Below, piece by piece: positions 36,145-44,602 of a stretch of 64,000 nucleotides of DNA. The translations under genes were made by a program, and so were the position numbers. Source of the DNA: an uncultured Armatimonadota bacterium (GTDB lineage: Bacteria; Armatimonadota; Fimbriimonadia; Fimbriimonadales; Fimbriimonadaceae). Position 1 is the stretch's first letter, and the number at the start of each line of letters is the position of its first letter. The notes beneath the pieces are model-generated. The model worked only from the letters and a program-made list of their open reading frames with translations, was not told where the DNA came from and did not search any database. The stretch is taken from positions 1-64,000 of the forward strand of contig CAILEM010000129.1 of assembly GCA_903833215.1 (NCBI GenBank), in the 5' to 3' direction.

Positions 36145-37059
36145 TTACGCTCCGTTCTCAAGATAGTTCAGTTCTTCAGGAGTCAGCACGATGTCGACGG
36201 CGGCAAGATTCTGCTCGACTTGCTCTACGGTGTTGGGCCCAATAAGTCCCCACACGTTGAGCGGCTGATTCAGTGTCCAAGCCAAAGCGATCTGCGGAGT
36301 GGTCACGCCGTGCTTCTCAGCAATCTCATCGGCGCGCTCTAGGCGTGCGAAGTTCGTTTCGTTGTGATAGACGCGCTTAATGTCATCGCTTTGGAAACGA
36401 GCGAAGAAACCGCCGCCACCGGATGACCATGCGAAAAGTGGGAACCCAGTTTTCGCATGCCAGTCCCGGCCTTCTCGTCCAATTTGGAGTGCATCCCACC
36501 ACATCGGCTCATTTGCTAATGCGAGTGAGAGATTCGGGCTGCTTACAGAAAAGCCCTGGAGACCGTGCTTCTCGGCGTATTCGTTTGCTTCGGCAATCCG
36601 CCAGTGATGCCAGTTGGAACCACCGAATGCTTTAATTCGACCCGCAGCGAGGTGCTCATTGAGCCATTCGACAACGTCACCGGCGGGAACTCGAATATCG
36701 TCTCGATGAAGGACGTAGAAGTCGGAATACTCCACGCCTTGTCGCTCTAAATTGCCTCGAAGGTCATGGTCGACCGCTTCTTTTGTAACACGTCGGCCTT
36801 CGTCGTTATTTGAGAAGTGGTGGTTACCCTTATCGAATCGAATGAGGGCGTCCTGCCCGTGTTTCTCGTAATAGGCTTTCATAACTGCCGAGAACCCCGG
36901 CCCGTATATGTAGCTGTTGTCAATGATGTTTCCGCCGCCTGCTCGATATGCGTCAAGTAGTTCAAAAGCCTTGACGAGGTCGTTTTGAGGAAGGGGGATC
37001 ACCCCCATAACCACTTTGGAAATCTCTTTTTCGAAGTAAGGGACCTTTCCGTATTTCAT
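36145..37059 (-). CDS. Aldo/keto reductase
   Basis: 304 residues with an AKR barrel: the tyrosine/lysine/histidine catalytic positions fall in DNSYIYGPGFSAVM, IRFDKGNHH and YVLHRDD, and the NADPH site near TPQIALAWTLNQP and GLIGPNTVEQVEQNL. It reduces sugar aldehydes or ketones with NADPH. The gene overlaps the upstream dehydrogenase stop by ATGA (37056-37059), so the pair is translationally coupled. Confidence 0.88.
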   Translation of the reverse strand: MKYGKVPYFEKEISKVVMGVIPLPQNDLVKAFELLDAYRAGGGNIIDNSYIYGPGFSAVMKAYYEKHGQDALIRFDKGNHHFSNNDEGRRVTKEAVDHDLRGNLERQGVEYSDFYVLHRDDIRVPAGDVVEWLNEHLAAGRIKAFGGSNWHHWRIAEANEYAEKHGLQGFSVSSPNLSLALANEPMWWDALQIGREGRDWHAKTGFPLFAWSSGGGGFFARFQSDDIKRVYHNETNFARLERADEIAEKHGVTTPQIALAWTLNQPLNVWGLIGPNTVEQVEQNLAAVDIVLTPEELNYLENGA

Positions 37060-38048
37060 GCCTTCATCTCCGCATCAAATTCAAGTCCTGCGCTTGCTCG
37101 GAGCATGTCCAAAGTGCGCATGTTGTTGATAGTGTCTTCAAGGGTCATGTATGGACATTCTTTGCTGTCAATGAACTGAGCGACGGCGTCTGCTTCGTAC
37201 CCATAGAGTTCATCGTTGGAACAGTTCAGCTCGAACGACTCGGGGTCCTTTCCGCGAGCGTAGACGATCAGTTTTCCTTCGCTTGCCTTCCAAGGATTCT
37301 CAATGTGAATCATGCCCTCGGTTCCGTAGATCCAAGCGCCATTCTTCATGCCGATGTGAACGCCGGTTCCGAAGCTAGCCGTGAATTCACCTGGGAACTT
37401 CATACAGCCCGAGCCAAACTCATCGTAGCCCTTGGGACCGATGTATGCCGAGTAGTGAGCGCTTTCCGGCTCGGTGCCTGCGACCAATCGGGTGAGGGAC
37501 ACGCAGTAGGTTCCGACATCCATGAGTCCGCCACCACCCAGGGCACCCTCCGTTCGGAAGTTCTCCCAGGTCTTGCCTGCCTGGAATGCAAATTCAGAGT
37601 TAACGACCTTCACGTCGCCGATCACCTTCGCAGCGAGAAGCTCTTGCAGCTTAAGCGTCTGCGGATGGCATCGATACATAAATGCTTCCATGAAGAACAC
37701 GTTGTGCTTGCGAACTTCCGCCAGCGCTCGTTCGGCTTCAAGGGCGTTCAGCGTAAAGGGCTTCTCGCATAGGATAGCCTTGCCCGCTTCGGCACACTTG
37801 ATCGTCCACTCATAGTGCATGTGGTGAGGCAGAGCGATATAAACCGCTTCAACCTCTGGATCGGAAAGAACTTCATCGTAAGATCCGTACGGCTTTCCTC
37901 CGTACTGATCTGTAAACTTTTGCGCGCTCTCAATAGTTCGAGAACCCACCGCGGTGAGCGTCCCGGTCTTTGAAACCTTAACTCCGCCTGCGAATTGACG
38001 AGCGATGCCGCCCGTAGCCAATATTCCCCAATTCAGCTTATCTGCCAT
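37056..38048 (-). CDS. Gfo/Idh/MocA-family oxidoreductase
   Basis: 330 residues. The N-terminal Rossmann domain (LNWGILATGGIARQFAGGV) and catalytic EKPFTLNALEAE with Lys are followed by the C-terminal beta-sheet dimerisation domain (GGGGLMDVGTYCVSL). Closest in layout to dihydrodiol/D-xylose dehydrogenases. It oxidises or reduces a sugar or cyclitol with NAD(P). First gene of a three-gene unit that ends with the isomerase at 35322. Confidence 0.9.
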   Translation of the reverse strand: MADKLNWGILATGGIARQFAGGVKVSKTGTLTAVGSRTIESAQKFTDQYGGKPYGSYDEVLSDPEVEAVYIALPHHMHYEWTIKCAEAGKAILCEKPFTLNALEAERALAEVRKHNVFFMEAFMYRCHPQTLKLQELLAAKVIGDVKVVNSEFAFQAGKTWENFRTEGALGGGGLMDVGTYCVSLTRLVAGTEPESAHYSAYIGPKGYDEFGSGCMKFPGEFTASFGTGVHIGMKNGAWIYGTEGMIHIENPWKASEGKLIVYARGKDPESFELNCSNDELYGYEADAVAQFIDSKECPYMTLEDTINNMRTLDMLRASAGLEFDAEMKA

Positions 38049-38090
38049 AGCTGCAGGGGAGCTTACACCGAATGGACCTCAGATATTCCC

Positions 38091-40904
38091 TCACTGTTCA
38101 CGCTTTCTCTTCGCTTCCAAAAGTCGGCTCGCTGCCGACCCACTTTCGGCTGGTGATTGAGGCTTTGGTTGGCTCGTGGGAGCCTGATCGGAAGCGGCGT
38201 GGATGACTTTGGCGGGCGCTTCACGGGGTGCATCCTGTTGGGCTCGTTGCTTGGCCTGTTGCAGACGTCCAACGACGACTTGCTGCGCCACCGGCTGGGT
38301 GCCACGTCTGCTGAGGAGTCTCGCCTTGGCTTTGGCAAAGATTTCGGCGAGTGGTAGAGCCAGACGACGCACTCCGATATCCAATGGAAGCATGAGCGCG
38401 GCAATGAGTAGAAGCAGTGGCCACAATTCTGAGATGGAGGCACCCGGCGTCGTGACAGCCCGAAGAGCCTCAAGCGGCTTCGAAATCGCGGCACCGGAGG
38501 TGATCTTGCTAAGGCGTGCCAACAGCGGTCGATTCGCGCGGTATGAGCTGTATTCGGGTGGATACGGAACCGAGAAGCCGGTCGACGATATTCGCTTGCC
38601 ACCTGCCGAATCTGGCTCGGCAACCGAGACGATATAGGTACCAATTTCGCCGGCCTCAAACGACCCGGAGTATGTTCCCGGTGCCTGCTGCTCCAGCACA
38701 ACTTCACGGAAGGAACCGTTTGGCGTCGACACGCGAATCGTGGCATCGTTGCTGGTCATGGGGTTTCCAAGGCGATCGAGAGCCTTCAACTCGATCTTGC
38801 CTGCCCCACCCTCTTGATGGACCTTTACTTGGTAGTTGTTCGAGGTTGCTCGGCGACTGATCGCTCGTGCTGCTTGGGACCAAAATGCACCGAATCCAGA
38901 CCAGTTGGCCCACTTAACCGCCCATCGAGGTTGGGCATCCGACATGAACGCCAGTGAGGTGCCCAACCCGTACTGCCAAGTGGACAGCAAGGGATCATCC
39001 TTTCCAGTCCGCATACTTACCCGGCTCAAAGGACGGGTGTCGGCAAGACAATAGGCGAGTAAGGGGGGAACCCCAGAGTTCTCAATTCCCCGGAGAATCT
39101 CTTCGCCGAGGACCATCTTGGGAATGAACGCACCTTCTTCAATTGCAGATCGCGCGATCAGCGCAGTGTCCTGAGTAGTGATCGCCGGCAATTTACTAGC
39201 CTTGTCGGCGAGATAGAACCTGCCTCCGCCGACGGCAGCAAGGTGCTTCAAGAACTGAACGTCCTTTCCGTCACCAATCGCAACCACCGTCGTCGTGATC
39301 TTGTTCATCCGCATACGGGCCGCGATCTCAAGGCTGCCCTCTTGGGTGTCAACGTCGTTGCCGTCCGCCATCAAGATGAAGTGGCGAACCTGCGTTTTTT
39401 CGGCATCGAGGACCTCTTCTCCCTTGAGCATCGAGGGTTGGGCATAGATTCCTCCACCTCCCACATAGAGCTTCTCGATTTGGGAGATGATCGCCCCTTT
39501 GTTCGTCAGTTGCTGCATTGGGGCAACGAATTCGATGCCGTCGGTGCTACCTGCCACCCCAACTCGATCCATTGGCGACATCATCTTGACAGTATCTTCG
39601 GCAGCCTTGGCAGCAAGTCGAATCTTCATGACGCCGTCCTCTTCCATTCCCATCGACCCTGAGGCGTCAACCATGATAGCGATCGAGACGCTAGGGAAGG
39701 ACTTGCGCTGTCGTATGTTGAGGTCGACAGGCAGTGCCTCGGCAATAGGTGTTGCGTAGTATCCGCCGGGGAGGAAGGAGTTTTCGCCTCCGATCATCGC
39801 CAAACCTATTCCGCTATCCCGCACTGCGCTTTGAAATAGCTTCATTTGCGCAGGCATAAAGCTGTCCGCATTGATATCGTTGAGAATCAGTCCGTCATAG
39901 ATCTGAAGGTCTTCTGCACGTGAAGGGATGGAATTGGGGCCGATGACATCGACTTGAAGTCCATTCTTCTTTAGGGCGTCGGCAAGCGCGCTCTTCGCCG
40001 GGTTTTGCTGGAGTACGAGCAGCCGAGGTTTGCCACGCACAGCAACGAATCCGAGCCCGATGTTGTTCCTAGGGTCCTGATCATGGTCGGCTCGAAGCGT
40101 TGCTCGATAGCGATGAAAGCCAGTGTCGGCAAGTTTTTCGGTTAGGACAACGGAGCTTCGACCTGAGATTAGTTTGACCGGAATTCGTTTGACTAGGATT
40201 CCATCACGATCTACATCCACGATGCCGCTTTGCTCCGTCGAGGCATCAATAAGAACACGGACATCGAAGGGTTGGTCTGCACGGATCTCAGACGGAAGTT
40301 CGACTCCCGCGACAGATGCTTCACCCGTACGATCTTCCAAGCCTAAGGCAACATGGTCGATGGGTATGCCGTCGGAAGATGCAACTTGAGCGGCTTCCAT
40401 GGCATCGCCGTTGGTCTCGTTCCCATCCGAAAGTAAAACGATTCGCCGGCCCTTGCCTTCGGGGAAGGTTGCGCTCGCCAAACGAACGGCACCTGCCAAA
40501 TCGGATGCCGAGCCATCCACCTTAGACAAGATGCGCCCCATGTCCCTGCGTCCACCGGGAGCAGTGTCGATCACGGCATCCTTGCCGAAAGCGATGACCC
40601 CTGCCGAGTCGTCTTGACCCAAGCTATGGATAGCATCCGCCACAAATTTCTCTGCCTTGGTTCGGTCTTTGTCGCTGATCGAATCCGAGCGATCAAGAAG
40701 GAACATGGTGCAAGTGCCTTTGTTGGGTCGTCGCGCTTCCGGTCCCGCTAGCGCAGCGATCAATGCCGACGCCAGTAGGAACCTAAGGACAAAGCTGAGT
40801 CGCTTTCTTGCCCGCGCCATGCCATGGACCTGGCGGAAGCTAAGGATGAGCCCGGCAACGAGGGGCACCAAAAGCAATAGATAGAGCGGATTCGTGAACC
40901 TCAA
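38091..40904 (-). CDS. Large membrane protein with two VWA domains and a GATase-like domain
   Basis: 937 residues from TTG 40904, which has GAGGA upstream and overlaps the preceding stop as TTGA; the longer frame to 40952 would lie inside the neighbour. Order: two N-terminal TM helices; a VWA domain with MIDAS LLDRSDSIS; a class-I glutamine-amidotransferase-like segment (KPRLLVLQQNPAKSAL, LAMIGGENSFLPGGYY) without an obvious catalytic Cys; a second VWA with IMVDASGSMG; a beta domain; a C-terminal TM (LWPLLLLIAALMLPLDIGV). Last gene of a nine-gene operon, probably an envelope complex component that binds metal-dependent ligands. Confidence 0.85.
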   Translation of the reverse strand: MRFTNPLYLLLLVPLVAGLILSFRQVHGMARARKRLSFVLRFLLASALIAALAGPEARRPNKGTCTMFLLDRSDSISDKDRTKAEKFVADAIHSLGQDDSAGVIAFGKDAVIDTAPGGRRDMGRILSKVDGSASDLAGAVRLASATFPEGKGRRIVLLSDGNETNGDAMEAAQVASSDGIPIDHVALGLEDRTGEASVAGVELPSEIRADQPFDVRVLIDASTEQSGIVDVDRDGILVKRIPVKLISGRSSVVLTEKLADTGFHRYRATLRADHDQDPRNNIGLGFVAVRGKPRLLVLQQNPAKSALADALKKNGLQVDVIGPNSIPSRAEDLQIYDGLILNDINADSFMPAQMKLFQSAVRDSGIGLAMIGGENSFLPGGYYATPIAEALPVDLNIRQRKSFPSVSIAIMVDASGSMGMEEDGVMKIRLAAKAAEDTVKMMSPMDRVGVAGSTDGIEFVAPMQQLTNKGAIISQIEKLYVGGGGIYAQPSMLKGEEVLDAEKTQVRHFILMADGNDVDTQEGSLEIAARMRMNKITTTVVAIGDGKDVQFLKHLAAVGGGRFYLADKASKLPAITTQDTALIARSAIEEGAFIPKMVLGEEILRGIENSGVPPLLAYCLADTRPLSRVSMRTGKDDPLLSTWQYGLGTSLAFMSDAQPRWAVKWANWSGFGAFWSQAARAISRRATSNNYQVKVHQEGGAGKIELKALDRLGNPMTSNDATIRVSTPNGSFREVVLEQQAPGTYSGSFEAGEIGTYIVSVAEPDSAGGKRISSTGFSVPYPPEYSSYRANRPLLARLSKITSGAAISKPLEALRAVTTPGASISELWPLLLLIAALMLPLDIGVRRLALPLAEIFAKAKARLLSRRGTQPVAQQVVVGRLQQAKQRAQQDAPREAPAKVIHAASDQAPTSQPKPQSPAESGSAASRLLEAKRKREQ

Positions 40905-42724
40905 CTCTTCCTCGCAAAGAGCCACCATTCGGCAGCGAGGACAAGCAGGCACAGCAGGATAAGCGGTCGCCAGAAATCGGCAAATCGTGACGGAGATTGG
41001 CTGGCTTTCACTTCGCCGCCGCCAAGATCGAGGTTCTTCTCGGGTCGGATTGTCGAGGCCCGATCACTTCGAAGGCTCGCATAGATCTTCTGGGTCTTTC
41101 CCTTCACATCAAGTAAATAGACCCCGACCCGTCGTGTTTCGCGAATCGTCAATGCCGATCCAGTGGGTTTGAGTACGGTAGTATCGCCGTCCGGACTCGT
41201 GAGCTTAGCCTCCTCGGTAATGGGGAGGCTAAAGGGTTGGCCAACCTTTACGGAGAGGGTCTGGCTGGACGACCCACCGGTCAGAAAATCGAGAGAGTTC
41301 GCAACAAAGATAGGGAATCCAACCTGAAGGGGAAAGTCCGAGTTCAACGGTTCGAAGGCCACGTAGACTTGCCGTTTGCCCTGATCCTGAGATGTTACGA
41401 CCAGCGGCCCTGCAGAGGATTGCGCGACGACTTCGCCAGAAGCTTTTGGGCGTACGACCTGCTGTTTGTCGACGAAGGTTGCCCCAATGTCCACGTTGTC
41501 AAGCAGGACCTTCTTCTCTGCGGACACAAACTTTGGCTTGGCCGCGCTTCCGGATGCGGTGACGGGTGAGGACGTTCCGGCTGCACCAAAGCAGAGCACC
41601 CCGCGAGCCTTGACCGGTTGCTCAGGAATACCGTCGAAGACCACGATATCGTAAGCGCCGGTACCACGCCCTGCCATTTCGCTGGCGGGAACATCCGGCG
41701 ATTTGTCGAGGGTGACTCTTGGATCAAGCGACAGGGCTCGCTCGAGGAATAGGTCGCCTTTCGTGACGAGGAGGACGTGGAGGGCTGAATTGGGATCCGC
41801 GATGGCGACCGCGTAGTTATCGCTTTTCAGAAAGTCAGGGGAATCCAGCTTGGCTTCAAATATACGAGCGCCCGCCGGAGCCGATATCGTCCGTCCCCAC
41901 TGGGTGTTCGGCCCAATATTAGGTGTCTTGAGGGAGTCAATCACCTTGCCATCGGCATACAAACTCAGCGTTCCGCCAAATGGCTTGGACCCATGATTCT
42001 TGATCCCGCAGAAGAGCTGTCGTCCTTTTGGTGTCTCCGCGGCGCCGAGCGCGGAAACCGATAGATTGTCATCGGATGTGCCGATTGACCGGTAGACGAC
42101 GGCTGCTTTGCCTCGAGAGAAGTTGGTAATGTGCTCGAAATCACCATCCGAAAGTAGTACGATGCGTGCGCCATCTATGCCACCTACCAGTGCAGCGGCC
42201 AGCCGCATCGCATCGCCGACCGCGCCTTCGGCGTCCGATGGCTGTAACTGGTCGAGGGCCGCCGCTTCGCGGGCAGGATCGTTGCTCAAAGATGAGATGA
42301 CGCGAGGTGTCGGCCCTGCTTCGATGATAGCGATTCGATCTGTGGCTTTCGCGCCGCGAATCCCTTCCAGTGCCAATCGCTTTGCCTCGGCAAACCGGGA
42401 TGGCTGGACGTCCGTCGCGGACATACTGGCCGACGCGTCGATGACGAACACCGTCACTTCACCGGCCAACCCCTTCTGCTGCGTCTGGGGCTTCGCCAAG
42501 GCAATCACTGCAAGCAGCAAGGCAAGGAGCTGAAGGAAAAGCAGCCAAGTGGGACGGAGCTTCTGAAACAAGGCATTGGCGCGAATTTCCTCGACTCGTT
42601 CGGGCCAAAGGAAGGTTGCTGGCACCCGCATGTCCCGCCGTTTCATCTTGAGGATGTACAACACCAAGATCAATCCAACCAGTGGTAGGAGAATCGAGAG
42701 CACACCGGGGTTTTGAAGCGTCAT
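40901..42724 (-). CDS. BatA-type VWA membrane protein
   Basis: 607 residues from ATG 42724 (ATGA overlap with the DUF58 stop). The N-terminal BatA region (LQNPGVLSILLPLVGLILVLYILKMK, cut here at the helix) and a second helix precede a VWA domain with an intact MIDAS (FVIDASASMS, later LLSDGDFEH). A long beta-rich extracytoplasmic part and a final TM (PLILLCLLVLAAEWWLF) follow. BatA/VWA proteins work with MoxR ATPases and DUF58 proteins in envelope stress or protein maturation. Confidence 0.88.
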   Translation of the reverse strand: MTLQNPGVLSILLPLVGLILVLYILKMKRRDMRVPATFLWPERVEEIRANALFQKLRPTWLLFLQLLALLLAVIALAKPQTQQKGLAGEVTVFVIDASASMSATDVQPSRFAEAKRLALEGIRGAKATDRIAIIEAGPTPRVISSLSNDPAREAAALDQLQPSDAEGAVGDAMRLAAALVGGIDGARIVLLSDGDFEHITNFSRGKAAVVYRSIGTSDDNLSVSALGAAETPKGRQLFCGIKNHGSKPFGGTLSLYADGKVIDSLKTPNIGPNTQWGRTISAPAGARIFEAKLDSPDFLKSDNYAVAIADPNSALHVLLVTKGDLFLERALSLDPRVTLDKSPDVPASEMAGRGTGAYDIVVFDGIPEQPVKARGVLCFGAAGTSSPVTASGSAAKPKFVSAEKKVLLDNVDIGATFVDKQQVVRPKASGEVVAQSSAGPLVVTSQDQGKRQVYVAFEPLNSDFPLQVGFPIFVANSLDFLTGGSSSQTLSVKVGQPFSLPITEEAKLTSPDGDTTVLKPTGSALTIRETRRVGVYLLDVKGKTQKIYASLRSDRASTIRPEKNLDLGGGEVKASQSPSRFADFWRPLILLCLLVLAAEWWLFARKS

Positions 42725-43602
42725 TTGACCCAACCCTCACGCTTGAGCACGTGTTGTAGCACTTCATCGATTGCCTGATCCGGGCGCACAAGCGCATAAC
42801 GGCCGCCAATGCGACGAACCACGTCGACGATGGACTGGTTGTGCTCCTGGAGCCGGCGTCGGTATTCCTTGAGAACGTAGCTGTTAGCGGTAACTTCGGT
42901 CGCACGACCGGTCTCGGCATCCAGGAGGCGGAGGTCGCCCTCGATATCCGGGTCAATTTCAACATCGCTCAAGATCTGGAGAAAAAGCACTTCATGACCA
43001 CGACCTCCGAGAATTCGGAGAGCCGACGCAATATCGGGGTCGAGCCCGTCGCTGACGATCAACACAACCCCAGCCCGGGCACTTTGGGCAGCGAATGCCC
43101 TCAGCGAGGCGGTAAGTCCAACACTTGAAGACTCCAAGTCGCGTGATTGAGTAACCCAGGCGACGACTCGGGGATAGTTCGCTCGACCGCGCATGGTGAT
43201 AGGATTTGCTTCCTTTCGACCAAGAATCCTGGGAACGACGGCATCTCCACCGTTCAGAGCAACATACGCCATGGCGCAGCAAAACTTGGATGCCGCACTG
43301 TACTTGGTAGGTTCGCCAAAACCCATGCTGGCCGACGAATCCAACAGCACATACAGGGCGAGATCTTCCTCGTCTCGATAGGTTCGCATCACTGGCGCAT
43401 CGAGACGGGCCAAGACGTTCCAATCTAGATGGCGAAGGTCATCCCCCTCGGCGTACTCCCGGTAGTCGTCAAACTCGATGCTGACGCCTTTCTTTTTCGT
43501 CAGCCGTTCGCCACGAACCTTTCCGCCGAAAGACTTTCGGGGATTCAGGCGCAAGCCATCGAGAAGTCGAAACTCTCGAGGTTCGAGAAGCATCACGCTC
43601 AT
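42721..43602 (-). CDS. DUF58 protein (VWA-like, MoxR partner)
   Basis: 293 residues with the DUF58 landmarks FDDYREYAEGDDLRHLDWN and a VWA-like domain with MIDAS LLDSSASMG. It is cytoplasmic or membrane-peripheral. DUF58 genes nearly always follow moxR, and here the start lies 2 bp after the MoxR stop. The partnership suggests an adaptor between the AAA+ ATPase and the membrane VWA proteins. Confidence 0.93.
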   Translation of the reverse strand: MSVMLLEPREFRLLDGLRLNPRKSFGGKVRGERLTKKKGVSIEFDDYREYAEGDDLRHLDWNVLARLDAPVMRTYRDEEDLALYVLLDSSASMGFGEPTKYSAASKFCCAMAYVALNGGDAVVPRILGRKEANPITMRGRANYPRVVAWVTQSRDLESSSVGLTASLRAFAAQSARAGVVLIVSDGLDPDIASALRILGGRGHEVLFLQILSDVEIDPDIEGDLRLLDAETGRATEVTANSYVLKEYRRRLQEHNQSIVDVVRRIGGRYALVRPDQAIDEVLQHVLKREGWVK

Positions 43603-43604
43603 GC

Positions 43605-44597
43605 TCAGACCTTGATAGGATCCCGGTCCTTGGTATCGACAAACCCAATGATTTCGTCAAGCACCTTGTCTGCCGTCATACCGTCGGCTTCGGCTTCAAA
43701 GTTGAGCAGAATGCGATGCCGAAGCACAGGTTTGAGTGCCCGCTTGAGGTCTTCTTTCGACACGTTGAACCGTCCAGCGAGCAGGGCGTGAACCTTGCCC
43801 GCAGTAATCAGCGACTGGGCACCACGGGGAGATGAGCCATAGCGACAATAGCGTTGAGCCGTCGGAGACGAACCCTCGCCTTCTGGGTGGGTGGCGACGA
43901 TCATCGACAAACCATAGTCAAGGACGGGGTGAGCAATAGGGACTTCTCTGACGATGGCGCGCATGCGAATGACGTCTTCGCGCGAGGCAACCGTCTCAAG
44001 GTCCTGTTCGACTGTTCCTGTTGTGCGGGCTACCACTTCGGCAAGCTCTGCTTTAGATGGATAGGGAACGATTAGCTTGTAGAAGAAGCGGTCGAGTTGT
44101 GCCTCAGGTAGTGGGTAGGTGCCTTCCTGCTCAATCGGATTTTGGGTGGCCATCACCAGGAATGGCTCATCAAGCGGATGTCGCTTTCCGCCGACGGTGA
44201 CCGACCGCTCTTGCATCGCCTCTAGCATCGCCGATTGGGTTTTGGGTGTTGCACGGTTGATCTCATCGGCGAGCACGATGTTTGCGAAGATGGGGCCTCG
44301 TCGAAACTCCGACAAACGGCCTTCGCCGAGAACGTTGGTGCCCGTCACGTCGGCTGGCATCATGTCCGGCGTGAACTGGATACGGCTGAACTGAAGCGAA
44401 AGAGCTTTGGAAAGCGATCGAACGAGCAAGGTTTTTCCGAGGCCAGGCATGCCTTCGAGGAGCACGTTTCCGCTTGCGGCCAAGCCGACGAGTACTCCTT
44501 CCACGATGTCGTGTTGACCGACGATAGTCTTTTGGACTTCCGAGCGAACACGCTCAAAAGTCTCACAGAACCAAGTTGCATCCGGTTGTTCAGGCAT
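43605..44597 (-). CDS. MoxR-family AAA+ ATPase
   Basis: 330 residues. Walker A GMPGLGKTLLVRSL, Walker B IVLADEINRA, sensor MATQNPIEQEGTYPLPEAQLDRF, and a C-terminal lid (RYGSSPRGAQSLITAGK). MoxR ATPases are cytoplasmic remodelling machines that act with VWA-containing partners. It is the sixth gene of the operon, 5 bp after the coiled-coil protein. Confidence 0.95.
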   Translation of the reverse strand: MPEQPDATWFCETFERVRSEVQKTIVGQHDIVEGVLVGLAASGNVLLEGMPGLGKTLLVRSLSKALSLQFSRIQFTPDMMPADVTGTNVLGEGRLSEFRRGPIFANIVLADEINRATPKTQSAMLEAMQERSVTVGGKRHPLDEPFLVMATQNPIEQEGTYPLPEAQLDRFFYKLIVPYPSKAELAEVVARTTGTVEQDLETVASREDVIRMRAIVREVPIAHPVLDYGLSMIVATHPEGEGSSPTAQRYCRYGSSPRGAQSLITAGKVHALLAGRFNVSKEDLKRALKPVLRHRILLNFEAEADGMTADKVLDEIIGFVDTKDRDPIKV

Positions 44598-44602
44598 GAT
44601 TT

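Noticed and set aside
38063-38746. A 227-codon minus-strand open frame overlapping the end of the double-VWA gene
   Set aside because: It is out of frame with a long, domain-bearing gene on the same strand and is rich in Arg/Ser/Pro, typical of a shadow frame.
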